This document shows positions 45,334 to 55,194 of a stretch of DNA of 64,000 bases, piece by piece. The notes under the pieces were generated by a model. It worked only from the letters and a program-made list of their open reading frames with translations, was not told the DNA's origin and made no database searches. The number at the start of each line of letters is the position of its first letter. The first letter of the stretch is position 1. The position numbers were made by a program, and so were the translations under genes. Source of the stretch: Prevotella sp. (GTDB lineage Bacteria > Bacteroidota > Bacteroidia > Bacteroidales > Bacteroidaceae); NCBI GenBank assembly GCA_022781445.1, contig JALETQ010000021.1, forward strand, positions 1 to 64,000, in the 5' to 3' direction.

Positions 45334-46285
45334 TCGAGTTGAATAATGAGTCTACGAATTGATGCTTGTTGAAGAGTTGCAGGTCTTCCATACCTTCACC
45401 CAACCCGATGTATTTCACCGGCACTTTCAACTGATCGCTGATGCCAATGACCACACCACCTTTGGCCGTTCCGTCAAGTTTGGTGATGGCGAGACTGGTA
45501 ATTTGAGTGACTGCCGAGAACTGTTTGGCTTGTTCGAATGCGTTTTGTCCAGTACTTCCGTCGAGTACCAACATGATATCATCGGGTGCTTCGGGATACA
45601 CTTTCTTCATCACATCTTTAATTTTTTTCAGCTCATTCATCAAGCCCACCTTATTATGCAGACGGCCGGCGGTATCAATGAGTACCACATCGGCACCGTT
45701 TGCTTTAGCCGAACTCAAAGTGTCATATGCCACCGAGGCTGGATCGGCACCCATTTGCTGCTTCACCACATGAACGCCTACGCGCTCTCCCCAAATGCTC
45801 AACTGCTCGACAGCTGCCGCCCTGAAAGTGTCGGCAGCACCGAGATAAACCGTTTTTCCGGCTTTCTTGAACTGATAAGCGAGTTTGCCAATGGTTGTTG
45901 TCTTGCCAACACCGTTAACTCCGACTACCAACACAACATAGGGACGGCCGTCGGACGGCAGATCCCAGTTTTCATAATCGACTGTGTTGTTTTCGGACAA
46001 GAGCGATGCTATTTCATCTCTCAACAACGTGTTGAGTTCGGAGGTTGAAACATACTTGTCTTGAGCCACTCTTTCTTCGATGCGGCGGATGATTTTCAGA
46101 GTCGTATCAACCCCTACATCCGATGTAAGAAGAACCTCTTCAAGGTTGTCGAGAACCTCATCGTCCACCTTCGACTTACCAGCAACGACACGTGCCAATT
46201 TGCTGAATACACTCTGTTTCGTCTTCTCCAGACCTTTATCGAGTGTTTCTTTGTTTTTCTTGTTGAATAAACCGAAAAATCCCAT
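45314..46285 (-). CDS. ftsY: Signal recognition particle receptor FtsY
   Basis: The 323-residue GTPase has an N domain (about 10-110) and the G domain with GVNGVGKTTTIGKLA, DTFRAAAVEQL, DTAGRLHNKVGLMNELKK and TKLDGTAKGG. It lacks the long acidic A domain of E. coli. It docks ribosomes carrying Ffh-bound chains at the membrane. It heads the operon ftsY-rimO-HU-HU/LysM. TAATTTTG on the minus strand at 46306-46313 is its likely -7 box. Confidence 0.95.
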   Translation of the reverse strand: MGFFGLFNKKNKETLDKGLEKTKQSVFSKLARVVAGKSKVDDEVLDNLEEVLLTSDVGVDTTLKIIRRIEERVAQDKYVSTSELNTLLRDEIASLLSENNTVDYENWDLPSDGRPYVVLVVGVNGVGKTTTIGKLAYQFKKAGKTVYLGAADTFRAAAVEQLSIWGERVGVHVVKQQMGADPASVAYDTLSSAKANGADVVLIDTAGRLHNKVGLMNELKKIKDVMKKVYPEAPDDIMLVLDGSTGQNAFEQAKQFSAVTQITSLAITKLDGTAKGGVVIGISDQLKVPVKYIGLGEGMEDLQLFNKHQFVDSLFNSNAENDR

Positions 46286-46589
46286 GATAATCTATTATTT
46301 GCTGCAAAATTAAGTATTTATTCTCAATATACTATTAAGTTGCCATCAAAATTATCACCTCGGGACAGCAGGTATCAGTCTGCCGTTTTCTGTTGGAATG
46401 GCATTCTGACGGTAAAAATCCACATCTGAAATCATCTCCTTCAGCCCGTCGATCGTATATCTGCCACAATCCGAACCGATAAAGACAAGCCTTTCCGTCA
46501 CCATAATTTAGATATATACTAAACAGCGATTTATTCCCGGTTTGTCCCAAATCGGTTCATTGGAACCCGAATCGGAATTGTTCGATTGC

Positions 46590-46672
46590 CGCCCGGCTTG
46601 TTTGTCGGTTGTGGCAGGCGTAGCGGACCACGGCAAAACAAGCCCGACAGACAAGATGCCGACAAGCGGACG
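46590..46672. repeat. Palindromic intergenic repeat, family 1, copy 2
   Basis: Read on the minus strand, this stretch matches 209-293 over most of its length, sharing CATCTTGTCTG, CTTGTTTTGCC, CCGCTAC and TGCCACAA blocks. CTTGTTTGTCGG (46597-46608) and CCGACAGACAAG (46644-46655) pair with one G-U-type mismatch. Confidence 0.65.
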
Positions 46673-46937
46673 AAATCCGATCGGGAAGTTCTGTCATCGA
46701 CATGGAATGCAGGACAAAACGCTCAAAGACAGATTGGGGATTATAATCCGGGCACTTTTACTCCGCAAAACCTGCCCTATTCCACCTTAAAAGCGGCTCT
46801 TTTACAAACTCCTTTCAAAGAATTTGATTTTCAACTGATTGTCAATCGTTTACAAAAATCCGTTCGTGAGTATCCGGAAGGGTGATGACCGGCATCGCCT
46901 TTCTTCCCGACAGGCATGAGAAAGCAGGCGAACAAAA

Positions 46938-46975
46938 AGGCAATACTTCCAGCGCGAAAACCGAAAGCATTGCCT
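46938..46975 (-). terminator. Candidate terminator of clpC
   Basis: AGGCAAT and ATTGCCT make a 7-bp stem about 75 nt beyond the clpC stop, and on the minus strand the stem is followed by TTTTTG. The loop is long (24 nt). Confidence 0.5.
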
Positions 46976-47048
46976 GAATGAATATATCTATGATTATAGT
47001 TAAGTATCTATCAAACTATAATTATTATGGATTCATCGAACAAAATTG

Positions 47049-49598
47049 TCAAGATGCGAAAAACAGTTTCTCTTCATCATTCTTTTTGTCGATGCTGATG
47101 GTATCGCCCTGATGCAGTTCTCCGCTCAATATCCGCTCGCACACTCCGTCTTCGATATAATTCTGAATGGCTCTCTTAAGCGGACGGGCACCAAACTGCA
47201 CATCATAACCTTTGGTTGCCACGAACTCTTTGGCTTTCTCGCTCAGTTCCATCTGATACCCCAAAAGCTCAAGACGTTTGTAAAGCCCTTTAAGTTCGAT
47301 GTTGATAATCTGCTTGATGGCATTGAGGTCGAGTTGATCGAAGGTGATGATCTCGTCGAGACGGTTGAGAAACTCGGGTGAGAACTGCTTGGCAAGACTC
47401 TTCTGAATAATGCTGCGTGCATGTTCCTTATCCTTTTCGTCAATGCTCAAGCCGAGTGTACCACCGGCATTGAAACCAACCCCCCGACCGAATTCTTTCA
47501 ACTGTTTGGTACCGGCATTGGATGTCATGATAATTATCGTATTTCTGAAATCGATCAAACGTCCGTTACCATCGGTCAAACGTCCCTCGTCAAGTACTTG
47601 CAAAAGGAGATTGAACACATTGCCATGCGCTTTTTCGATTTCATCGAGCAGGACAATCGAATAAGGATGGCGACGCACCTTTTCGGTCAGTTGTCCGCCC
47701 TCATCATATCCGACATATCCCGGAGGTGCTCCCACCAATCGCGAAACGTTGAAGCTCTCGGTGTATTCACTCATGTCGATACGGATGAGGTTGTCTTGAC
47801 TGCCAAACATCTCTTCTGCCAGTTTCTTGGCGAGATAGGTCTTTCCGACACCCGTAGGTCCCAAAAACATGAATACGCCGATGGGATGGTTCGGTTCTTT
47901 CAATCCCACCCGGTTGCGCTGAATGGCTTTGACCATTTTTTCGATGGCATTGTCCTGGGCTATCACCTCGCTTTTGAGGCGGTCTGCCATATTCTTCAGT
48001 CGGGTACCTTCGGCCTCAGCAATGCGTTGCACGGGTATTCCGGTCATGGTGGCGACAACATCGGCAACTTCCTTTTCTCCCACTTCTTCACGACTACCCG
48101 AGTCGCCGTTGATCCACGCATCTTTCAAGGCTTCGAGTTGGGCTTCAAGTTGGGTCTGCTTGTCGCGATAACCTGCTGCCAATTCAAAGTTTTGTTTCTG
48201 AACGGCGGTCTGCTTCTTGACTTTCACCTCATCGAGTTCTTTCTCTTTCTCACCAATTTCGGGAGGGATTTGTGCATGTTGCAGATGAACGCGCGAGCCG
48301 ACTTCATCGAGCGCATCGATGGCTTTGTCGGGGAAAGCGCGATCGGAGATATATCTTTCGGTCAGTGTAACGCATGCCTTGACAGCCTCGTCGGTGTATG
48401 TTACGTGGTGATGCTGCTCGTAACGTTCTTTGATGTTCTCCAAAATCTGTATGGTTTCGACTGCCGATGTGGGTTCAACCTGAACTTTCTGGAAGCGTCG
48501 TTCGAGGGCACCGTCTTTCTCGATGCTGGTGCGATACTCGTCAAGCGTGGTGGCACCGATACACTGAATGGTTCCTCTTGCCAAGGCAGGCTTCAGAATA
48601 TTGGCAGCATCCATCGAACCGGGAGTAGACCCTGCACCGATGATGGTATGGATTTCATCAATGAAGACGATGATGTTGGGATTATCTTCCAGTTCCTTGA
48701 TGAGGGCTTTGATTCGCTCTTCGAATTGTCCCCGATACTTGGTGCCTGCCACTACCGAAGTCATGTCGAGGCTGACCAGTCGCTTATTGAAAAGGATGGG
48801 TGAGGTCTTGTGCTTGGCAATCATCTGTGCCAATCCCTCGACGATGGCACTTTTGCCGACACCGGGTTCTCCGATGAGAATGGGATTGTTCTTTTTTCGG
48901 CGGCACAAAATCTCCATGACACGCTGCATTTCGTGTTCTCTTCCCACCACGGGATCAAGTTTCCCTTCTACGGCAGCGCGCGTCAGGTCGGTTGAGAAGT
49001 TGTCGATGATTTTTGTTTCGCCACCGTTTGTCCGTGCCTGTGCCGTGGCTTGCGGCCTGTTGGCACGGTTGTTGGTGGAAGTTTCGTTTTCGAAACCATT
49101 GAGGTCATCGTTTTCATCTTCATCGTCTTCGGGAAGACCGATGCCGTTTTGTGTCTGTTCGGCTTGCATTTTCAGAAAAGCCTTTGTATTCTCGTAATTC
49201 ATTTGATAACTCTCCAATATTTCTTTGGCTCCGTTGTTCGCTTCGTCCTTGAGGATGGCAAGGAACAAATGCGGCACGTCGACCGTCGAGGTTTGTTGAT
49301 AGCGTGCTTCCAAGACTGCCAGCTTCATGATGTTATTGGCGCGATCGTTGAGTTCCAAGTGCGCCTGATCAAAAGGAAGATGTTCCCGGTCATGCAGCAG
49401 TTTGTCTTCCAAGGCTTGCTGCAGTTGTCCGGGATTGACATTCATGTGAGCCATCAATTCGACGATCGGCTCGTGATGACTGCGTAAGATGCCCATCAGC
49501 AGATGCTCCGGAGTTATCCGGGCACTTGCCGATCGTGTCGCCTCTTCCTTGCTGTAAGCTAATATTCTGGATATTTCTGTTGAAAAAAAGTTGGTCAT
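47049..49598 (-). CDS. clpC: ClpC-type AAA+ unfoldase
   Basis: The 849-residue protein has the Clp N-terminal double repeat (about 1-145), a first AAA domain with GEPGVGKSAIVEGLA, a UVR-like middle domain (KKQTAVQKQNFELAAGYRDKQ), and a second AAA domain with GPTGVGKTYLAKKLAEEMFG and the ClpP-type loop region. The two-AAA layout with a short middle domain places it with ClpC rather than ClpB. It unfolds substrates for ClpP. It is apparently a single-gene unit. Confidence 0.94.
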   Translation of the reverse strand: MTNFFSTEISRILAYSKEEATRSASARITPEHLLMGILRSHHEPIVELMAHMNVNPGQLQQALEDKLLHDREHLPFDQAHLELNDRANNIMKLAVLEARYQQTSTVDVPHLFLAILKDEANNGAKEILESYQMNYENTKAFLKMQAEQTQNGIGLPEDDEDENDDLNGFENETSTNNRANRPQATAQARTNGGETKIIDNFSTDLTRAAVEGKLDPVVGREHEMQRVMEILCRRKKNNPILIGEPGVGKSAIVEGLAQMIAKHKTSPILFNKRLVSLDMTSVVAGTKYRGQFEERIKALIKELEDNPNIIVFIDEIHTIIGAGSTPGSMDAANILKPALARGTIQCIGATTLDEYRTSIEKDGALERRFQKVQVEPTSAVETIQILENIKERYEQHHHVTYTDEAVKACVTLTERYISDRAFPDKAIDALDEVGSRVHLQHAQIPPEIGEKEKELDEVKVKKQTAVQKQNFELAAGYRDKQTQLEAQLEALKDAWINGDSGSREEVGEKEVADVVATMTGIPVQRIAEAEGTRLKNMADRLKSEVIAQDNAIEKMVKAIQRNRVGLKEPNHPIGVFMFLGPTGVGKTYLAKKLAEEMFGSQDNLIRIDMSEYTESFNVSRLVGAPPGYVGYDEGGQLTEKVRRHPYSIVLLDEIEKAHGNVFNLLLQVLDEGRLTDGNGRLIDFRNTIIIMTSNAGTKQLKEFGRGVGFNAGGTLGLSIDEKDKEHARSIIQKSLAKQFSPEFLNRLDEIITFDQLDLNAIKQIINIELKGLYKRLELLGYQMELSEKAKEFVATKGYDVQFGARPLKRAIQNYIEDGVCERILSGELHQGDTISIDKKNDEEKLFFAS

Positions 49599-49930
49599 AT
49601 TCTACTCTTTCTGTTACCTTAGATTTCGGACTGATGCTCGGTTTGCTTCGTGCAGCACGCGAACTGTACCGTTATTTATTGTATTCATTCACAGCAAACA
49701 CTATGCCAACAGACAGGCCGCGGATGTTTGCAGTCAATCGGACATGTCAGTTATGTCACACCGGAACACCGGCCATCATTGTCGGCAAAACATAAATGGC
49801 AGCAGAAACGATGAAAATGTCCCCTTGCCGGATGACAAGAAAACGTCTTCATCTATGGTTATGAGACAGGAAGTCGCACAGTACAGACCATATCCGTGAC
49901 AAGTGCGCCGATAGGTCCGGAAGAAGGTGT
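49599..49930. other. Intergenic stretch between clpC and ispE
   Basis: I see no gene, no clear promoter for clpC and no T-run terminator in these 332 bases. A small palindrome CCGGAACACCGG lies near 49765. It follows the ispE stop on the minus strand. Confidence 0.45.
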
Positions 49931-50797
49931 CTATAGCGGCAACAAGAAGGTTTGGCATTGAGCGTATGCCTCGAGGGTCATATCGGGTCGACGGTCGAAC
50001 AAACCGAAGACAGCACTGCCGCTGCCCGACATGGAAGCAAAAAGAGCACCTTGCGTTTCAAGGGCTTGCTTGATGCGACCCACTTGCGGATAACGTTCGA
50101 AGACTGTCTTCTCGAACGCATTCTCGAGTACGCCTTTCCATTGTCCGAAAGGTAGTTCGACTGCTTCCCGACAGGTCATTGCGGGCCGGTGCGGCGTAAC
50201 GCCGGCGTATGCTTCCTTGGTCGAAACCGCCACGGGGGGCTTGACGACGGCAAGCGTGAGCCCTGCCAGCCTCCGCGACAGATGCGGAAGGGGTGTCAGG
50301 ATGTCCCCGATGCCGGCGGCATGACTCGGAACCGACTTGATGAAGAACGCGCAATCGGCTCCCAACCGTGCGGCATGTCCGATGAGTTCGTCATCGGTGA
50401 GCCGCAAGTCAAACATCCTGTTGAGCAACACCAACGTATGAGCCGCATCACTCGAGCCTCCTCCCATTCCGGCCTGTGTGGGTATTGCCTTGTGGAGATG
50501 CACTTCGACTGAGGGTAAATCGAAGGTTTCACGCAACAGTCTGTATGCCCTTACGACCAGATTGTCATCGGTTGCGCCGTCAACGGCAATTCCCGATATC
50601 TTGAGACGGCACGACGGCGGACCGGCATTTTCGTCGGAAGATTCGCACACCCGCACTTCGAGTCTGTCGAAGAGCGGAATGGGAAAGAACACGGTATCGA
50701 GGTCATGGTAGCCGTCCTTCCGGCGTTCCACGACGTGTAGTCCGATGTTGATTTTGGCACAGGCATCGATGGACGGGCAGGCAACCGGGGTATTCAT
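49931..50797 (-). CDS. ispE: 4-diphosphocytidyl-2-C-methyl-D-erythritol kinase
   Basis: The protein of about 288 residues is a GHMP kinase of the MEP isoprenoid pathway: CAKINIGLHVVERRKDGYHDL at the start, the ATP loop TQAGMGGGSSDAAHTL, and SMSGSGSAVFGLF near the end. It phosphorylates the 2-hydroxyl of CDP-methylerythritol. I chose the ATG at 50797. The 105 upstream residues of the longer frame lie inside guaA. It follows guaA by 65 bp in the same direction. Confidence 0.93.
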   Translation of the reverse strand: MNTPVACPSIDACAKINIGLHVVERRKDGYHDLDTVFFPIPLFDRLEVRVCESSDENAGPPSCRLKISGIAVDGATDDNLVVRAYRLLRETFDLPSVEVHLHKAIPTQAGMGGGSSDAAHTLVLLNRMFDLRLTDDELIGHAARLGADCAFFIKSVPSHAAGIGDILTPLPHLSRRLAGLTLAVVKPPVAVSTKEAYAGVTPHRPAMTCREAVELPFGQWKGVLENAFEKTVFERYPQVGRIKQALETQGALFASMSGSGSAVFGLFDRRPDMTLEAYAQCQTFLLPL

Positions 50798-50862
50798 AAG
50801 CGAAAGGATTGAATCGTGATTTGCGATGGTGAAACGAATAAAACGGAACCGGGACAAGACCG

Positions 50863-52407
50863 TCATTCCCATTCGATGGTCGATGGCGGCTTGGACGATA
50901 TGTCGTAGCAAACGCGGTTGACACCTTTCACCCTGTTGATGATTTCGTTGGACACCTTTGCCATGAATTCGTAGGGCAGATGTGCCCAGTCGGCCGTCAT
51001 GGCATCGGTGCTGGTCACCGCCCTCAAGGCCACGGGATGCTCGTAGGTCCGTTCGTCGCCCATCACGCCCACGCTCCTCACGGTCGACAACAACACGGCA
51101 CCTGCCTGCCACACCTTGTCGTAGAGCGATTCGCTGTCATCGCAAACCCATTGGTGCAGACCGTTGATGAAGATGTCGTCCACGTCTTGCAGGATGCGGA
51201 CACGTTCGCGGGTGATGTCGCCGAGGATACGCACAGCCAATCCCGGTCCGGGAAACGGGTGCCGCCTGATGAGCCTTTCGGGCATCTGCATCTGCCTGCC
51301 CACTCTTCGTACCTCATCCTTGAAGAGCCATTGCAAAGGTTCGCAGAGCTTGAGGTGCATCTCTTCGGGCAGGCCTCCCACGTTGTGATGACTCTTGATG
51401 ACCATGCCGGTGATGCTGAGGCTTTCGATGCGGTCGGGATAAATCGTACCTTGCGCCAGCCATTTGGCATCGGTTATTTTCTTGGCTTCGGCATTGAACA
51501 CTTCCACGAAGTCTCTGCCGATGATCTTGCGTTTCTGCTCGGGGTCGGTAACGCCTTCGAGATCCCTGAAGAACTTGTCGCTTGCATCGATGCCGATGAC
51601 ATTCAGTCCCAATCCCTGATAGGCTTCCATCACCTGCCCGAACTCGTTCTTGCGCAACATGCCGTGGTCGACGAATATACAGGTGAGGTTCTTGCCGATG
51701 GCTTTGTTGAGCAGGGCGGCACACACGCTCGAGTCGACACCGCCCGACAAGCCGAGGATGACCCTGTCGTTGCCCAGCTGCTCCTTGAGTTCTGCCACCG
51801 TGGTCTCGACGAAAGATGCCGGGCTCCATTGTTGGCGGCTGCCGCATATATCTACTACAAAGTTTTTCAGCAACAAGGTTCCCTGGGTGGAATGATATAC
51901 CTCGGGGTGGAACTGGACGCCCCAGACAGGCAGGGTTTCGTGGGCAAATGCGGCATACTGCACGTCGGAAGTCGAAGCTATCGTCCTGTAGCTTGCCGGG
52001 ATGGCGGTTATCGAGTCGCCGTGGCTCATCCATACCTGCGACCGGTCCTCGAAGCCCCTGAACAAGATGTTGCCGCGATCGAACGAAGCCAGATTGGCCC
52101 TGCCATACTCGCGCGTGTTCGACTTCTCCACCTTGCCGCCGTTGACAAACGAAAGATACTGCGCACCGTAGCAGATTCCGAGTACCGGAACTTTACCGAT
52201 GAAAGCCTCAAGATTCACCTTGAAAGCCTCCGGGTCGTGAACAGAATAGGGAGAACCGCTGAGAATTACTCCGATGACATCCTTGTCGTCTTCGGGATAC
52301 TTGTTGTACGGCAGTATCTCGCAAAATGTGTCGAGTTCTCTCACCCGACGGCCAATCAGTTGGGTTGTCTGTGAACCGAAGTCCAAGATGATGATCTTTT
52401 GTTGCAT
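50863..52407 (-). CDS. guaA: GMP synthase (glutamine-hydrolysing)
   Basis: The protein of about 514 residues has a class I amidotransferase domain with the nucleophile in GICYGAQYL and the QFHPEVYH histidine/glutamate, followed by the ATP-pyrophosphatase P-loop [16 protein letters not shown] and a C-terminal dimerisation domain ending in PPSTIEWE. It makes GMP from XMP, ATP and glutamine. The start at 52407 ([11 protein letters not shown]) lies about 124 nt downstream of a very good promoter. Confidence 0.95.
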   Translation of the reverse strand: MQQKIIILDFGSQTTQLIGRRVRELDTFCEILPYNKYPEDDKDVIGVILSGSPYSVHDPEAFKVNLEAFIGKVPVLGICYGAQYLSFVNGGKVEKSNTREYGRANLASFDRGNILFRGFEDRSQVWMSHGDSITAIPASYRTIASTSDVQYAAFAHETLPVWGVQFHPEVYHSTQGTLLLKNFVVDICGSRQQWSPASFVETTVAELKEQLGNDRVILGLSGGVDSSVCAALLNKAIGKNLTCIFVDHGMLRKNEFGQVMEAYQGLGLNVIGIDASDKFFRDLEGVTDPEQKRKIIGRDFVEVFNAEAKKITDAKWLAQGTIYPDRIESLSITGMVIKSHHNVGGLPEEMHLKLCEPLQWLFKDEVRRVGRQMQMPERLIRRHPFPGPGLAVRILGDITRERVRILQDVDDIFINGLHQWVCDDSESLYDKVWQAGAVLLSTVRSVGVMGDERTYEHPVALRAVTSTDAMTADWAHLPYEFMAKVSNEIINRVKGVNRVCYDISSKPPSTIEWE

Positions 52408-52530
52408 AATATTGTCTTGTAAATATAATTCATTGAAATTCAGAAAAGAAAACATACATCGCACGAAACACGGCGCATCAAAACTGTCACATGACGGGCG
52501 GTTATTGCGCCCTGCGGGCTTTCTTCGGCG

Positions 52531-52560
52531 CAAAGGTAAATATTTTCAGCCGAACGGCAA
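52531..52560 (-). promoter_or_regulatory. Promoter of guaA
   Basis: On the minus strand, TTG (52558-52560), exactly 19 nt, then TACCTTTG (52531-52538). This is a full consensus match. The leader to the guaA start would be about 120 nt. Confidence 0.75.
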
Positions 52561-52712
52561 AACGCACCTTTGAAAAAGTGATTCGGACAAGGGGAACAGA
52601 TGTTTGTGCCGGCTTGGAATGCTGACAAAATGACATGCTCGGGCAAATGCCGCGCAAAATCAAACAAACTCCTCAAAAGCAACACTTTACAACGAACCCT
52701 GTACAGCCGTTT

Positions 52713-52800
52713 GACGGGTCCTGTCCCCGTCAGGCACGGGGACAGGACTTGTGGGGCACGGGGACAGGACCCGTCAGGCACGCCGACGGGGGGCGTCGGC
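52713..52800. repeat. Palindromic intergenic repeat, family 2, copy 1
   Basis: GACGGGTCCTGTCCCCGT (52713-52730) and its perfect complement (52758-52775) form an 18-bp stem. A third arm, ACGGGGACAGGAC (52736-52748), lies between and could pair with the first arm instead, giving two alternative folds. A small GCCGACG/CGTCGGC hairpin (52782-52800) follows. The related copy is at 63069-63144. Confidence 0.75.
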
Positions 52801-52950
52801 AAGGGGGCTGGTGCTGACAAGTTGGCAGCATTGGATGCAGGGTGTTATCGGCATACCAAGGAGTGACGGAATGGCTGAAGACAACAACAGCGGTATCCGC
52901 CGGCACACCTACCCGCTCGAGACATTGCGTGGTTCGGCCGGCAGAGAAGA

Positions 52951-53018
52951 AAAATTGTCTTATAACCGAATTAAAATTGTCCTATAAGACAATTTGAAAA
53001 GTCTTATAGGACAATTTT
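52951..53018 (-). terminator. Strong AT-rich hairpin, possible terminator or operator set
   Basis: AAAATTGTCCTATAAGAC (52973-52990) and GTCTTATAGGACAATTTT (53001-53018) are perfect 18-bp inverted repeats with a 10-nt loop. A further partial copy, AAAATTGTCTTATAA, lies at 52951-52965, and AATTGTC-N6-GACAATT is nested at 52975-52994. It lies about 100 nt beyond the TPR-protein stop, so a terminator role is simplest. Confidence 0.6.
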
Positions 53019-53120
53019 GAGGCTGTGCAGAGGATGTCGGCTTGCGGCGGGCACCGACCGGTGAAGGAAACCGGATGCAGCCTCTTTTCGGAGGATGAAA
53101 GCCGACAGGTGTCCGGCTGT

Positions 53121-54725
53121 TCAGGGCAGGTACTTCTTCACCAAGGTTTCGTAGTCGGCGTAACCCTTGAGAGATTTCAGCCACGGGTGATCACGAAGGT
53201 CCGCCCAACTGTTGTAACCTTTTTCGATGGCTTGTTCGAGACAATGCACCGCCATCGGCTTGTCTTCCAGGAGCGCATGGAAACAAGCCGCCATGAATCT
53301 GCTCGCATATGTACCGTCTTCCTTGAGACTTTTTGCCACATTCTCCCTTGCCGTCCGGTCGATGCCGAGGAAATGCTGTGATATGAAGGTCGCTTCGGTT
53401 GGCGTGCCGATGCTGTCTTCCTCGACCGCACGAATGAAATCGCCCATGGCTTCGTTTTCTTTTCCCAATTCGTGGTATAGCCATCCGCGCCATACATAAA
53501 CCCTTTGCAAGCCCGAATCAACATGATCGATCGACGCCGTGAGATCTTTCAGGGCCTCCTCTTTCTTGTTTTGGCGGATGTAAGCCATGGCTCTCTTAAA
53601 CAAGGCCGTGGCGGCAGGTGTGCCGTCTTGCATGGATTGGGTGAAATCGGCGACAGCCAAATCGTAGTCGCCTTTGTCCAGATAGATGGTTCCGCGGGAT
53701 TCGAGGATGCCGTCGACACTCACGAGCGAGTCGCGTGCCACCTGCAGTGCCGTGTTGGCCCATGACAGTGCCTCGTCATATCGGCTGAGATGAAGGTAAC
53801 CTCTGCTTATGTCCACAGCCAAGCCGGCATATCTGTTCTTCCCGAAAGTTTTTTTGTAGGCTTCGATTGCGTCCTCATATAGCCCTTCATATTCGTAGAG
53901 CTGCGCCAATACCACCGACCAGTCGGCATTGCCCTTGCCCGCTGCCTCGAGAGCTTTGATCTTGTCGTGCAGAATATTCCGGGACGGAACCGAATCGGCC
54001 AACATCTGCAACACCGACATATCGACGTCCGCCCCTCTTTCGACCAGTCCGATCATTTCGCCGACGGCCGCCTCAAAATTCCCCGTACCGTAAAAGTTGG
54101 CAAACAGTCTGCCGAGGCGGGCATCATCGAAGTTGTCGTCGGCATCCAACGCCTTCTCATACCAGTCGATGGCTTCCTTGTATTTCTCCTGCCGCACGTA
54201 TGTAACACCGATATTCATCATGAGCTGCGGATTATGCGGGTCGCTCTGCAACACTTTCAGATAGTCCTTGCGCGCCAAATCGTATTGTCTCGTTTTGAAA
54301 TGGTATTCTCCGCGCATTTCGAGCAGGGAATTATTCTTCGGCATCCTTTTGACCGCTTCGGCAAAGACCGCCGGAATCATGTCGTTCTGTTCCGCCAATG
54401 TCAGGAGCTTGACTTTCATCCTGTAGGCTTTCACCAGACTTTCTTCGTCCGCTTTCGGTATCAATTTCAGGGAATTGTCCAATGACGCGAATATGCTGTC
54501 TATGTTTTCCTCCACGGCATAGACGACGGAAGCCTCCAGCCAGGCATAGCCGTTCTTGGGATTGGCAGCCAATTCTTTTTGCAAGTATTCCTTTGCCTTG
54601 GAGAACTCTTTATTCTCGATGGCTTCCTTGGCTTTCTTGAGATTGTAAGAATCCTGTTGTGCCGAACAGACGCTGTTGCCGAGAACCAGCAACACAAGTG
54701 CAAGAAACATTCTGGTTGTTTTCAT
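53121..54725 (-). CDS. Secreted tetratricopeptide-repeat protein
   Basis: The 534-residue protein begins with a signal peptide (MKTTRMFLALVLLVLGNSVCSAQ) and consists almost wholly of TPR units, for example AKEYLQKELAANPKNGYAWLEASVVYAV, YKEAIDWYEKALDADDNFDDARLG and KKEEALKDLTASIDHVDSGLQRVYVW. It is probably periplasmic and binds a protein partner. No enzyme domain is visible. It is not close to any gene that would indicate the partner. Confidence 0.85.
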   Translation of the reverse strand: MKTTRMFLALVLLVLGNSVCSAQQDSYNLKKAKEAIENKEFSKAKEYLQKELAANPKNGYAWLEASVVYAVEENIDSIFASLDNSLKLIPKADEESLVKAYRMKVKLLTLAEQNDMIPAVFAEAVKRMPKNNSLLEMRGEYHFKTRQYDLARKDYLKVLQSDPHNPQLMMNIGVTYVRQEKYKEAIDWYEKALDADDNFDDARLGRLFANFYGTGNFEAAVGEMIGLVERGADVDMSVLQMLADSVPSRNILHDKIKALEAAGKGNADWSVVLAQLYEYEGLYEDAIEAYKKTFGKNRYAGLAVDISRGYLHLSRYDEALSWANTALQVARDSLVSVDGILESRGTIYLDKGDYDLAVADFTQSMQDGTPAATALFKRAMAYIRQNKKEEALKDLTASIDHVDSGLQRVYVWRGWLYHELGKENEAMGDFIRAVEEDSIGTPTEATFISQHFLGIDRTARENVAKSLKEDGTYASRFMAACFHALLEDKPMAVHCLEQAIEKGYNSWADLRDHPWLKSLKGYADYETLVKKYLP

Positions 54726-54971
54726 GATGGTGTGATTGAATGGTAGGATTATGCAGTAATGTTATTTCTTCACCGTGAATTGCCGATAGAACTGCAAGGT
54801 GTGGTGCAGCCCATCTTCCGTCGTTGTCCCTGACAATCGCGCCGGCATGTGGCCGAATGCATAATATGATGAATGAAGTGGAGGTTTCCGCCAGAGGAAA
54901 GGATGTTTTCACATCAAGGCGAATCAGCACAAATACAGGGAAACAAGAAAAGGAAACGCCGGTTACGAAAG

Positions 54972-55046
54972 TGATCCCGTTGGGATTCGAACCCAAGACC
55001 CACAGCTTAGAAGGCTGTTGCTCTAATCCTACTGAGCTACGAGACC
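54972..55046 (-). tRNA. tRNA-Arg, anticodon TCT
   Basis: The minus strand folds as a tRNA: acceptor GGTCTCG with CGGGATC and discriminator A, a D arm with AGCTCAGTAGGATTAGAGC, anticodon stem ACAGC/GCTGT around loop CTTCTAA (anticodon TCT), and T arm with TTCGAAT. CCA is not encoded. It reads AGA/AGG arginine codons. Confidence 0.95.
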
Positions 55047-55060
55047 ATTGAAACCGCGTG

Positions 55061-55091
55061 CAAAGGTAGTTGATTTTATCTTTACAACCAA
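55061..55091 (-). promoter_or_regulatory. Promoter of tRNA-Arg
   Basis: On the minus strand, TTG (55089-55091), 20 nt, then TACCTTTG (55061-55068), with the tRNA 5' end 15 nt downstream. Confidence 0.7.
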
Positions 55092-55194
55092 ACTATCGAT
55101 GCAAAAAATATGTATTATTGCAACGTTTGTCCAAAATATGATGCCTCCTTATGAAAAAAGAACACTTCAAATTAGCATGTTAATAGTTTTTTTT

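Larger units (their letters stand above)
46286..47048. other. Long intergenic stretch with a palindromic repeat
   Basis: These 763 bases carry the ftsY promoter (46306-46313), the second copy of palindrome family 1 (46590-46672), a clpC terminator (46938-46975) and a 9-bp inverted repeat ATTATAGTT/AACTATAAT (46993-47022). The plus-strand frame 46586-46885 crosses the palindrome and resembles no protein I know, so I do not call it a gene. Confidence 0.6.
52408..53120. other. Long intergenic stretch with two kinds of inverted repeat
   Basis: These 713 bases hold the guaA promoter (52531-52560), palindrome family 2 copy 1 (52713-52800) and a strong AT-rich hairpin set (52951-53018). No gene is convincing. 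Confidence 0.6.

Noticed and set aside
46586..46885. Plus-strand open frame of 99 codons in the gap between ftsY and clpC
   Set aside because: It runs through palindrome family 1, has no promoter or similarity I can name, and starts in the repeat itself.
49599..49930. Small plus-strand frames between clpC and ispE
   Set aside because: Short, unlike any family and without promoter or start signals; treated as non-coding.
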